64,000 nucleotides of DNA from an uncultured Alphaproteobacteria bacterium (GTDB lineage Bacteria > Pseudomonadota > Alphaproteobacteria > HIMB59 > GCA-002718135). Position numbers and translations under genes: made by a program. The DNA is taken from assembly GCA_902615745.1 (NCBI GenBank), contig CACMQB010000006.1, forward strand, positions 1 to 64,000, given 5' to 3'. Shown here one piece after another: positions 17,951 through 26,295 of the stretch (positions are counted from its first letter, which is position 1; each line of letters opens with the position of its first letter). The notes beneath the pieces were generated by a model, which worked only from the letters and a program-made list of their open reading frames with translations, was not told the origin of the DNA and did no database searches.

Positions 17951-20116
17951 TTACTCTATGCTTATTGAATTGGATGATAATGTTCCATCTTGTGTAACAA
18001 AACCTATCATACCTGTTTCAAAAGAATTATCTTTGTCATGTGTTTCAATTAATAGCTTATCATCTACATAACCTAATAATTTATTTCCATTCACTTCAAA
18101 TTTTAATTCATATTCCTTATAAAACTCAAAATTAAAATCAATTTCTTTTAATGTTTCTATTTCATAAAACATTTTATTAATCTGCAGTTTATTATTGGAA
18201 GTAAGTTCTAAAGAGTAATATCGCTTTACTCCTTGAGATCTAATTATTAATCCCCCAGCTGATGCTAATGGAAAGTTCACTTTTGAAGTAACGGTGTAAT
18301 CTTTCCAAGAAGATGATCCTTGTAAAATATGGCCTCTACCAACTCCATTTATAATTTTAAATGATTCTAACCACCTATATTGCCACTTATCGATATCATT
18401 TACCCATGCTCTTTTCCATAATTGACCATAAAATTCTTGGTTAAAAAAATATCCATTTTTTGATGCATTTTCTATGTGTTCAGGTCTTTTAAATGTAACT
18501 TTTGGTGTACCCGTAATATCAAGAAAATTAATTAGTAATTTTCCTGAAGTGTTAACATCTGCTGATATGACAAATCCAATTTGTCCAATTGGATTTGCAT
18601 GTGTTTCTGGAACTATCCATTCAATTGATTTTACTTCATTATTTGAAAGCTCATATTCTTCAGCATCTATTTGTTTTAATTTATCTTCTTCACCCCAATA
18701 TTTTATAAATAAAGTAACTTTAATATTATTTTTACTTTTTGAAATAATTTCAGTTTTAATCTTTTGTCCACTATAGACAATTGGACATCCAACAAAGTCA
18801 TAGTGAAAAAATTTCTGCCGCTGAGAGTCTTTTAGTTCAGTAAACCAATCTGGAAAAAATGTATCAACATAGGCAACACTTGAATGCCCTATTGATAAAT
18901 TAGAAAAGTCAATTTCTAATGCTCTTTCACCAATCTTGGTTTCATAAGGAACATTAGTAATTGTAGTATTTAAATTATTATCATTAGTCTTATTAATTTT
19001 CCAAGCTTGAGTAGAGCCTGGCATTTCAAAATTATATCTTGCATTTTCTTTTACTATCTTGTTTTCCAAACCATTAATTCGTCTAGCAATATTAACAATA
19101 TTTTGACTTTCTCTTAATGCGTCAGTCATCGTTTCAGCACCATTACTTGTTGGAAGAAAAATTGTATCATTAACTGGTGTAATATAGTCGGGTCCGTCTT
19201 TAATACTCTCTAATCCATTTTTAATTCCAAGAAAACACCCGACATTTCCCGAATTACAATCTGTGTCCCAACCTGAAGTATTTACAATCATTAAAGATTT
19301 TTGAAAGTTATCATCTCCAAATAGTAATGCTAAAATAATTAATGCATGATTTGGTACAATATGAACACCGCCAATAAATTTTTCATAACCATAAATATCA
19401 TCTATTTTTTCTCTTGCTTGTTCCCAGTCTAAATTACCAGAACTCCAATCTTGAATATCAGATATAAGTTTAAAAATTGTTGAATCTTTTGGGATATATC
19501 TTTTGCAATGCTCAATAATTTTTTTTGTATCTTTTTCTATAAACGCCATTGCTTCCATTGCAGCAACAACTTGAGCGGCATAAACAGATTCACCATCATG
19601 ACTTACACTTCCAGCTTTTTTTGCAAAATCAGCTGCTTGATCTGGATCACCTGGCGAAACTAATCCCCATCCATCAATAAAAATTTGAGCACCTATTTGC
19701 TCTGCAACAATTCGACCATTTGTTTTTATAGAACCACTATCTGGCGCGTGAATACCTTGTTTAAGATTTTGATAAGCGGTATCTTCTGATGATGTTCCTT
19801 TACCACCCCACCATAAAACAGCTTGGTTTTCCAAACAATAATTTAACCAAGTTTGTCCAATTTGTTTAGAAGAAATATTCTTATCAAAATTAAAATCTTT
19901 TAGAGCATTTATGAATCTAAAAGTTCCAGTCAAATCATCATCTGTGATTTGAACAGGCATATTTAATTTATCATTTACATAATAATTAATTGGGCCTAAT
20001 TCTTTTATAATTCTATCATACCACCAACCCTCAAAAGGTCTGCCAAGATAGACGCCTATGATTTTACCTAAAACTCCTGAATAAACTTTCTCCTCATATT
20101 CTTTGTTAAGTTCCAT
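17951..20116 (-). CDS. ADP-ribosylglycohydrolase-family protein, tandem copy 1 (operon-proximal)
   Basis: 721 residues. The ARH domain carries QITDDDLTGTF, SHDGESVYAAQ and SGWDTDCNSGN. The C-terminal sugar-binding-like domain has WKDYTVTSKV and LIIRSQGVKRYYSLEL. It is nearest to copy 3 over most of its length (for example KRAWVND-DKWQYR), but its loop WWGGKGTSSEDTA resembles copy 4, so recombination between copies or separate selection on this loop is possible. It is the first enzyme gene after the two permeases, only 15 bp from them, which ties it directly to the imported substrate. Confidence 0.85.
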   Translation of the reverse strand: MELNKEYEEKVYSGVLGKIIGVYLGRPFEGWWYDRIIKELGPINYYVNDKLNMPVQITDDDLTGTFRFINALKDFNFDKNISSKQIGQTWLNYCLENQAVLWWGGKGTSSEDTAYQNLKQGIHAPDSGSIKTNGRIVAEQIGAQIFIDGWGLVSPGDPDQAADFAKKAGSVSHDGESVYAAQVVAAMEAMAFIEKDTKKIIEHCKRYIPKDSTIFKLISDIQDWSSGNLDWEQAREKIDDIYGYEKFIGGVHIVPNHALIILALLFGDDNFQKSLMIVNTSGWDTDCNSGNVGCFLGIKNGLESIKDGPDYITPVNDTIFLPTSNGAETMTDALRESQNIVNIARRINGLENKIVKENARYNFEMPGSTQAWKINKTNDNNLNTTITNVPYETKIGERALEIDFSNLSIGHSSVAYVDTFFPDWFTELKDSQRQKFFHYDFVGCPIVYSGQKIKTEIISKSKNNIKVTLFIKYWGEEDKLKQIDAEEYELSNNEVKSIEWIVPETHANPIGQIGFVISADVNTSGKLLINFLDITGTPKVTFKRPEHIENASKNGYFFNQEFYGQLWKRAWVNDIDKWQYRWLESFKIINGVGRGHILQGSSSWKDYTVTSKVNFPLASAGGLIIRSQGVKRYYSLELTSNNKLQINKMFYEIETLKEIDFNFEFYKEYELKFEVNGNKLLGYVDDKLLIETHDKDNSFETGMIGFVTQDGTLSSNSISIE

Positions 20117-20131
20117 CTTCCTCCCATTGAA

Positions 20132-20974
20132 CTAACCTTTTGTAGCACCACTGGTTAAACCAGCAATGAATCGTCTTTGAAAAAACATAAATAAAATAGC
20201 AATTGGTGCCGCCATTAAAATAGACGCCGCACTCACCAATCCATAATCATTTGCAAATCTACTTTGAAATGTAAATAAAATTGACGAAATAGGTTTGTAC
20301 TCATCAGTAATAATAAAAGTAATAGCAAATAAAAACTCATTCCAAACTGTTAATGACACAATAAGTGCTGTTGTTAAAAAAACTGGCCAAGATAAAGGTA
20401 GGGCAACTCTTGTAAACAATTGCATTACAGATGCCCCATCTAGTTTAGCGGCTTCAAAAAGTTCTGTAGGTAATTGCAACATGTAAGAGCGAATTAAGAA
20501 AGTTGCAAAAGGGGCATTTAAGGCGCTATAAATAATAACTAAACCAATCCTTGTATCTAGGAGGTATAAACTTTTCCACATTAAAAATAATGGTAAAATA
20601 AATAATTGAGCAGGAATACTTATTCCAACTAAAAGGTATAAGCCAACAACAATTGTTTGAATTCCTCTTGGATTTAAAACTGCCAAACTGAATGCAGCTA
20701 AACCTGAAACAGTCAAATTTAATATCAATGTTCCGATAACCAAAGTAAGTGAATTCATAAATATTTGAGTATAATTTCCATTCACCCAAGCATCATAATA
20801 ATTCATTAATCTTATTTCATTTGGAAAACCTAATGGATTTGCTCCAAATTCAGAAGATGGTTTTATAGAATTAAAAGCTAAAACTAGTAATGGCAAAATA
20901 ATTGTTAAAGCCATAAAAATCAAAATGGCGTGATTAATATAGCTTGATCTTTGTCTAAATCTTGCAGTTGCCAT
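20132..20974 (-). CDS. Carbohydrate ABC transporter permease (MalG type)
   Basis: 280 residues, six membrane spans, and the cytoplasmic EAA loop EAAKLDGASVMQLFTRVALP (about 189-208) that contacts the ATPase. The ending FIAGLTSGATKG is the usual MalG-family C-terminus, and the N-terminus has the RQRSSYINHAILIFMAL first span. It follows the MalF-type permease by 8 bp and precedes ADP-ribosylglycohydrolase copy 1 by 15 bp. No ATPase gene lies in this operon. The substrate is inferred to be the glycoside processed by the ARH enzymes. Confidence 0.93.
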   Translation of the reverse strand: MATARFRQRSSYINHAILIFMALTIILPLLVLAFNSIKPSSEFGANPLGFPNEIRLMNYYDAWVNGNYTQIFMNSLTLVIGTLILNLTVSGLAAFSLAVLNPRGIQTIVVGLYLLVGISIPAQLFILPLFLMWKSLYLLDTRIGLVIIYSALNAPFATFLIRSYMLQLPTELFEAAKLDGASVMQLFTRVALPLSWPVFLTTALIVSLTVWNEFLFAITFIITDEYKPISSILFTFQSRFANDYGLVSAASILMAAPIAILFMFFQRRFIAGLTSGATKG

Positions 20975-20982
20975 TTAAAATT

Positions 20983-21861
20983 TTATACCTCCCAACCCAT
21001 CCGCCTCAAAATTGCAAAGAAACCAACTATAATACCGACATAGAAGAACATCATGACACCTATAGTAGACGCGTAACCAACATTCATTCGTTGAAAGGCT
21101 TGAGAATACAGATGATTTGCTACAACTTCAGAACTATATGCTGGCCCACCCATTGTTAAAATATATACATAGTCAAAAGTTGGGACAGACCAGATGATTA
21201 TAATTATTAAAGATAAAACAAAAATTGGTCGTATCATTGGTAAAGTAATGTATCTAAATTTTTGAAATTTTGTTGCTCCTTCAATATCTGCTGCCTCATA
21301 AAGAGAGTCATCCACTTGATACATTCCAGTTAAATAAATAATAACTAAGAAGCCCCAAAAATGCCACATATCTACCCAGGCAACAGCGTATAAAGCAGTC
21401 TCCTTCATTGCAAAAGGTGACTTAGCAAGAAAATCAATACCTTGATTCTCAAACCAACCCCCTAAGCCATGTCTTGGATGGAATATGTATCTCCAAATCA
21501 AACAGTTAACGATACTGGCTAGAATGTATGGAAAAAAATACACTAGCCTATAAAAAAGTTGTCCTCTTTTTATTCCAGTTAAAAGATATGCTATAATAAG
21601 TGCTACGATTACTGGTATTGTTAAGAACATTACTGTCCAAATTATGTTGTGTTTAACTGCTTTCTTGAAAACACGGTCTCTAAATAATTCTTGAAAGTTT
21701 TCTAATCCAACGTAGTTTATTCTGCCGAAACCATTCCAGTCCGTTAAACATAACAATAAACTTAGTATCGATGGGAATGCTACCACAAAAAAATGTATAA
21801 ATATAACTGGAAATAAAAAGTACCAGGAAATTGCATTTATACTTGTTAAAAATTTTGGCAT
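20983..21861 (-). CDS. Carbohydrate ABC transporter permease (MalF type)
   Basis: 292 residues, six spans, with the EAA loop EAADIEGATKFQKFRYITLP (about 199-218). It starts MPKFLTSINAISWYFLFPV and is the partner of the MalG-type permease just downstream. A perfect hairpin (21877-21903) separates it from the binding-protein gene upstream, so its expression is probably lower than that of the binding protein. Nothing else is unusual. Confidence 0.93.
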   Translation of the reverse strand: MPKFLTSINAISWYFLFPVIFIHFFVVAFPSILSLLLCLTDWNGFGRINYVGLENFQELFRDRVFKKAVKHNIIWTVMFLTIPVIVALIIAYLLTGIKRGQLFYRLVYFFPYILASIVNCLIWRYIFHPRHGLGGWFENQGIDFLAKSPFAMKETALYAVAWVDMWHFWGFLVIIYLTGMYQVDDSLYEAADIEGATKFQKFRYITLPMIRPIFVLSLIIIIIWSVPTFDYVYILTMGGPAYSSEVVANHLYSQAFQRMNVGYASTIGVMMFFYVGIIVGFFAILRRMGWEV

Positions 21862-21876
21862 AATTACTTTATTTTT

Positions 21877-21903
21877 AATAAGGGGAAAAAATTTCCCCTT
21901 ATT
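21877..21903 (-). promoter_or_regulatory. Intercistronic hairpin between binding protein and permease
   Basis: A 12-bp perfect stem (AATAAGGGGAAA paired with TTTCCCCTTATT around a 3-nt A loop) lies 12 bp after the binding-protein stop and 15 bp before the permease start. The minus-strand transcript has no real U-tract after it, so a leaky terminator or an RNase barrier that protects the binding-protein mRNA is more likely than full termination. Confidence 0.7.
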
Positions 21904-21915
21904 TAAATTTATAAA

Positions 21916-23241
21916 TTATCTTTTTCCAACTGGAACTAATGCATCGTCTGCACGAGCTTGATCCCAAAGTCTTTGAGATTCCTCCATGAATTCAAGTGGA
22001 GTAATATCTCCAGCCCAAACAACTTCCATATCTTTCCAAATATGTACACCTGGGTCATTCGGATAGAACGTCCATGTTGTATATCCATAGTTTCCAGAAT
22101 CAGAAGCTTCTGCGAATTCAGTTAAGAATCTTTTTTGTCTTGGATCAATATTAGGATCAAAGTCAGCATCAGTGTATTTTAGTGGTAACAACCAAGCGCC
22201 ATAACCTAAACTGCCAGTAACTTTAAGAGCTCTTTCTTTATCAGAAAGAATCCAATCAATTACTTTTGCAGCTCCATCAGCATTTTTAGATGCTGCATTA
22301 ATGGACATAGTTCCACCTGTTGCAAGTTGGTAATTAGGAGCACTTCCTGCCTGTGAATTCAGAATCGGTAAAGGATTCCAATCCCAATCATCAGAAGTTT
22401 CTCCAAAATTTGTTGCCGTTACATTGAAACCCCAAGTTCCAATCATGAGCATCGCAGAACCTCTAGTAGCAAACTCGTTATTAAAATCATCCCAATCTAA
22501 AGAATAATATGTCTCTAAATCCCCAGACCAATAACCTTCATCTACCATGTGTTTTCTTAAAAGTTCAATTGCTTCTACAAACTCTGGATCAGTCCACTTT
22601 TTTTCACCAATTAATGCTTTATAGACATTATCTGGTCCAGCATAAGTGTTGAAATAGTTACCTACTAAATGTTCGTGAGTTGGCTGCCATCCAGCAGAAC
22701 CATACGCATAAACATTCATTCCCTTAGCTTTTATTTTAGCAGCTAAAGATTCAACTTCTTCTAAATTATTTGGCGTACTCCATCCATTTTCTTCAAACAA
22801 AGTTTTATTATAAAAATAAATCATTGTTTCATAGTTTTTTGGAATTGAATATAATTCACCATCAAATACTCCTGAGTTGTAAGCCCAACCTAGAAGTTTG
22901 TCTTGCCAACCATATTGATCAGCATACTCTTGCATAGATTTAACAAGACCTGCATCTTGGTAAATTTTTATATAAGAAGCACCAGGTGTATCAAACATGT
23001 CCGGTCCACTTCCAGATAAAAGAGCTGGTCTGATAGTATCATTAATGTCTTCTTTAAATACACATTCTAATTCTACTTCATCTTGTTCAGCATTAAAAGC
23101 ATCACACATCATTTCTTGAACTGTAGGGTCAGTATCTGCACTACTTTCCATCCACCAAACTACTTTAGTGGCAGCAAATGTTGATGTTGCGAAAAAAGCT
23201 GTAAGAATAAAAGTTAAAAAAATATTTAAAATTTTATTCAT
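21916..23241 (-). CDS. Sugar ABC transporter substrate-binding protein
   Basis: A periplasmic family-1 solute-binding protein of about 441 residues. The N-terminus MNKILNIFLTFILTAFFATS is a signal peptide cleaved after TFA, and the mature part begins ATKVVWWMES. I start it at ATG 23241 because GGAGG at 23247-23251 (minus strand) is five bases upstream; in-frame ATGs at 23244 and 23253 sit on or before that site. The mature protein is rich in Trp and Tyr (WDDFN, DWDWNPLP), as in sugar-binding proteins. It heads the operon with MalF/MalG permeases and four ADP-ribosylglycohydrolase genes, so it should capture their precursor. Confidence 0.93.
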   Translation of the reverse strand: MNKILNIFLTFILTAFFATSTFAATKVVWWMESSADTDPTVQEMMCDAFNAEQDEVELECVFKEDINDTIRPALLSGSGPDMFDTPGASYIKIYQDAGLVKSMQEYADQYGWQDKLLGWAYNSGVFDGELYSIPKNYETMIYFYNKTLFEENGWSTPNNLEEVESLAAKIKAKGMNVYAYGSAGWQPTHEHLVGNYFNTYAGPDNVYKALIGEKKWTDPEFVEAIELLRKHMVDEGYWSGDLETYYSLDWDDFNNEFATRGSAMLMIGTWGFNVTATNFGETSDDWDWNPLPILNSQAGSAPNYQLATGGTMSINAASKNADGAAKVIDWILSDKERALKVTGSLGYGAWLLPLKYTDADFDPNIDPRQKRFLTEFAEASDSGNYGYTTWTFYPNDPGVHIWKDMEVVWAGDITPLEFMEESQRLWDQARADDALVPVGKR

Positions 23242-23550
23242 CATTTCCTCCATTTATAAGAAATTTATACTATAAATAGAAAGACTGTAAATCTATTTAT
23301 GTAATATTTTGATCCAAAAAAACGAGGAAAATTAGGAATTGCGACAAAAAATTAATCTAAAGCATAAAAATCATTTGATCCCTAATTAAACTTAAAAAAT
23401 AGTTAAAAGAAAAATAAAAAATAACTATTAAAAAAATTGCTATTAAAGACCAGATTATAAATTTTATCATTTTATAGTTTTTATAAATTAAATAATGTTT
23501 AAGAGTAGTATTAATATATTATAAATTATTATTATATTCTAATCATAATT
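23242..23550. other. Divergent intergenic region (about 310 bp)
   Basis: This gap separates the binding-protein operon (minus) from the HpcH/HpaI aldolase (plus) and must hold both promoters. It is extremely AT-rich. A TATAAATTATTATTATATT stretch before 23551 could supply the aldolase -10 element. I see no convincing operator palindrome. A 37-codon minus-strand ORF (23357-23470, MIKFIIWSLIAIFLIVIFYF then a polar end) could encode a tiny membrane peptide but has no clear ribosome-binding site and may be chance in T-rich sequence. Confidence 0.5.
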
Positions 23551-24339
23551 ATGAAAAACAAATTATTTGATATTTGGAAAAAAAATAAAGCATCTATAAA
23601 TGCGTGGCTTTCTATACCTAATTCTTTTACAGCAGAAGCCTTTGGTAAAATGGGTTGGGATTCAGTAACTATCGATATGCAGCATGGCCAAAATGATTAT
23701 TCTACTGCTATTTCAATGGTTCAAGGATTAACAAATAGTGATACTGTTCCTATGACAAGAGTACCATGGAACGAGCCAGGTATTATTATGAAAATGTTAG
23801 ATTTAGGTATTCAAGGAATTATTGCGCCAATGATAAATACAAAAGAAGACTGTGAAAAGTTTGTTTCATATTGTTATTATCCTCCAATAGGTCAAAGAAG
23901 TTTTGGTCCAATGAGGGCTCAGGTAGTTTATGGTTCAGATTACTATCAACATGCAAATGATAATATTGTAAGTTTGGCAATGATAGAAACAAAACAAGCA
24001 GTAGAAAATTTAGATGCCATTCTTTCAGTTCCAAACTTAACTGGTATCTATATTGGACCTGCGGATATGAGTTCTTCTTATGGTTTACCACCTAAATTTG
24101 ATGTTCGTGAAGATCCCGTATTTTCAAATATAAAAATGATTGCAAAAAAAGCTAAAGAAAAAGGAAAGATTGCGGGTATTCATAATGGATCAGTTAAGTA
24201 TATGAAAGAAATGATGGAGTACGGTTTTCAATTTACCACCTTACTTTCTGATTTTAGAATGATGACATCACATGCTGAAAGTTTATTAAAAGAATTGAAA
24301 GATGTAGATACTAAATCTGATAATACTAGCGCTTATTAA
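23551..24339 (+). CDS. HpcH/HpaI-family aldolase
   Basis: 262 residues, class II pyruvate-type aldolase of the HpcH/HpaI family. The catalytic His45 (IDMQHGQ), phosphate/pyruvate-binding Arg70 (TRVPW), and metal ligands Glu146 (MIETKQA) and Asp172 (GPADMS) are all present. Such enzymes reversibly split 2-keto-3-deoxy acids to pyruvate and an aldehyde. It diverges from the ARH/sugar transporter operon, so I infer it cleaves a 2-keto-3-deoxy sugar acid made from the imported sugar. It converges with uup, leaving only 7 bp between them. Confidence 0.9.
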   Translation: MKNKLFDIWKKNKASINAWLSIPNSFTAEAFGKMGWDSVTIDMQHGQNDYSTAISMVQGLTNSDTVPMTRVPWNEPGIIMKMLDLGIQGIIAPMINTKEDCEKFVSYCYYPPIGQRSFGPMRAQVVYGSDYYQHANDNIVSLAMIETKQAVENLDAILSVPNLTGIYIGPADMSSSYGLPPKFDVREDPVFSNIKMIAKKAKEKGKIAGIHNGSVKYMKEMMEYGFQFTTLLSDFRMMTSHAESLLKELKDVDTKSDNTSAY

Positions 24340-24346
24340 TTGTCGC

Positions 24347-26161
24347 TTAATTACTAACTAGATCCTCTTCCATTTTAATTAATTCAAACCATCTATTCTC
24401 TTTTGTATTGAGATCATTATTAAGAACTTCCATTTTGGAAGTTATTTCTTGATAACGTTCAAAATTTTCCAAATATAGGTTTGTATCCTTCAATTCATTT
24501 TTAATATCTTCTAATTCTTGTTGAATATTTTTTATTTGGGTTGGAAGTTGTTCTAATTCATATTGAAACTTATATGATAGTTTAGCTTTAGAACTTTTTA
24601 CTTTGATGTTTTCTGAATATGATTTTTTAGTTTCTTTATTTTTAGTAACTTGTTGATTTTCAGATTTCAAAAAATCACTATATCCACCAAAGAACAATGA
24701 TACATTTCCATCCTCTTTAAAATGTAGAATTTTATTTACAGTTTGATCTAAAAAATCTCGATCATGCGATACTATTAATAACGTTCCATTATAATTGGAT
24801 AACATTTCAGTTAATAAATCTAATGTTTCTAAATCTAGGTCATTTGTTGGCTCATCTAAAATAAGTCCAGTCTTCGGATTAGCTAATACTTTTGCCAAAA
24901 GTAATCTATTTTGCTCTCCTCCTGATAATGTTTGTATAGTATGATTGACATTTTTAGGATCAAACTGAAAATCTTTCACATAACTACAAACATGCCTATC
25001 TCTTCCTTGAACTTTTAAATAATCGCCTCCAGAGGGTACTAAGATATCTTTAATAGATTTTCTACCATTAAGATCATTACGCATTTGATCAAAATAAGAA
25101 AATTCTAAATTTTTTTTCAGCTTGATTTTACCTTTAGAAATTTTTATTTCATTAAGGATGGTACGAAGAAAAGTTGATTTACCACTTCCATTATTCCCTA
25201 ACAGACCAATACGATCATTTTTTGAAATTTTAATGGATAAATTTTTAAAAACAAATTCACTTTGATTTGGATATTTCACAAAAACTTCTTGAAGTTCAGC
25301 AATAAATTTAGATTGATCGGTAGATTTTTTAGAAACTTGAGGTCTTAAAGATTTAATTGCACTTCTGTAAGATGCTTCATCCTTTTCTAATTGCGCTTTT
25401 AATTCTTTTGCTCTTTTTAATCTTTTTTCATTTCGCTTAACTCGGGCTTTTACACCTTTATTTGCCCACTCGAGTTCAATATTAACAAATTGCTTTCTAT
25501 TTCTTAATTCTCTATATTCTTGATCGAGTAACTCCTCTGACCATTTGTCAAAATCTTTAAAGCCTCTAGGACTTACGCGTAATTTTCCTCTATCTATCCA
25601 AAAAACTTTATTAGTAAAATTACTGAGAAAAGTTCTATCATGACTGACACATATAATTGTCTTATTTAAATTGCGTAAATAACTTTCTAGCCATTCGATG
25701 CATTGCAAATCTAAATGGTTGGTTGGCTCATCTAATAACAAAACATCGGAGTCTTTTAATAAAGATCGAATTAAATAAACTTTTCTTTTTTGACCTCCTG
25801 AAAGATCTTCAACATTAGCAAATTTGTCTAAATTGAGTTTATTACAAAATATATCAACAAAATGTTTATTTTGCTCATTAAGTAAGTCTGAAAAATTCTC
25901 TTCAATGGTTTTATTATCTAGTTTTTCAAATTTTTGATTAAAATATCCAACTTTAAGACCAGGGTAATTCCATAATTCTCCTGCATCTAAATCTTGATCA
26001 CCATAAATAGTCTTCATTAAGGTAGTTTTGCCAACACCATTTTTGCCAACAAGCGCAATCATATCACCCTTGTGTAAATTTAAGTTTAGATCTTGGAAAA
26101 TAACTTTTTTTCCAAATTTGATTTCTACATCTCTTAGAGAAAATAATAAATCACTAGCCAC
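24347..26161 (-). CDS. uup: ABC-F ATPase Uup
   Basis: 604 residues with two ATP-binding cassettes in one chain and no membrane span. The first Walker A is GKNGVGKTT (about 38-46) with signature LSGGQKRKV; the second is GNNGSGKST with LSGGEQNRL and LDEPTNDLDLETL. A linker with charged helices joins them. A C-terminal coiled coil (from about 510, with SKAKLSYKFQYELEQLP) is the DNA/ribosome-binding tail that marks Uup rather than EttA. ABC-F proteins act on ribosomes, and Uup also affects transposon excision. It stands alone at the end of a minus-strand unit with the DsbA-like and GST genes. Confidence 0.9.
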   Translation of the reverse strand: MASDLLFSLRDVEIKFGKKVIFQDLNLNLHKGDMIALVGKNGVGKTTLMKTIYGDQDLDAGELWNYPGLKVGYFNQKFEKLDNKTIEENFSDLLNEQNKHFVDIFCNKLNLDKFANVEDLSGGQKRKVYLIRSLLKDSDVLLLDEPTNHLDLQCIEWLESYLRNLNKTIICVSHDRTFLSNFTNKVFWIDRGKLRVSPRGFKDFDKWSEELLDQEYRELRNRKQFVNIELEWANKGVKARVKRNEKRLKRAKELKAQLEKDEASYRSAIKSLRPQVSKKSTDQSKFIAELQEVFVKYPNQSEFVFKNLSIKISKNDRIGLLGNNGSGKSTFLRTILNEIKISKGKIKLKKNLEFSYFDQMRNDLNGRKSIKDILVPSGGDYLKVQGRDRHVCSYVKDFQFDPKNVNHTIQTLSGGEQNRLLLAKVLANPKTGLILDEPTNDLDLETLDLLTEMLSNYNGTLLIVSHDRDFLDQTVNKILHFKEDGNVSLFFGGYSDFLKSENQQVTKNKETKKSYSENIKVKSSKAKLSYKFQYELEQLPTQIKNIQQELEDIKNELKDTNLYLENFERYQEITSKMEVLNNDLNTKENRWFELIKMEEDLVSN

Positions 26162-26172
26162 TAATTTAAGTC

Positions 26173-26289
26173 TTATATAATTTTGTAATAGACAACAATA
26201 AAATCAAGGATCATAAATATCAGAAATAGTATTGCCACTCTAGTTAATGACCATTGACCTTTTGGAAAAATAAAATTTAGAAACTTCAT
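26173..26289 (-). CDS. Possible small membrane protein (38 aa)
   Basis: A 38-codon ORF from ATG 26289 to TAA 26173. It begins MKFLNFIFPKGQWSLTRVAI and continues as one hydrophobic span ending in VVYYKII. It starts 6 bp after the stop of the DsbA-like isomerase gene and ends 11 bp before uup, so it fills an otherwise empty 134-bp gap in a same-strand run. A Trp/Arg-flanked single span is what a real small membrane protein looks like, but there is no clear Shine-Dalgarno. Function unknown. Confidence 0.4.
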   Translation of the reverse strand: MKFLNFIFPKGQWSLTRVAILFLIFMILDFIVVYYKII

Positions 26290-26295
26290 ATTAAT

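Noticed and set aside
18474-18776. Plus-strand open frame opposite ARH copy 1
   Set aside because: Antisense shadow; the ARH frame is continuous and conserved among four paralogues.
11361-20116. ARH genes as antitoxins or defence enzymes against ADP-ribosylating toxins
   Set aside because: No ADP-ribosyltransferase-like gene, immunity gene or mobile element is adjacent, and the context is a sugar transporter with catabolic enzymes and added sugar-binding-like domains.
23357-23470. 37-codon minus-strand ORF encoding a hydrophobic peptide
   Set aside because: No clear ribosome-binding site, T-rich sequence makes hydrophobic frames by chance; mentioned only under the intergenic region.
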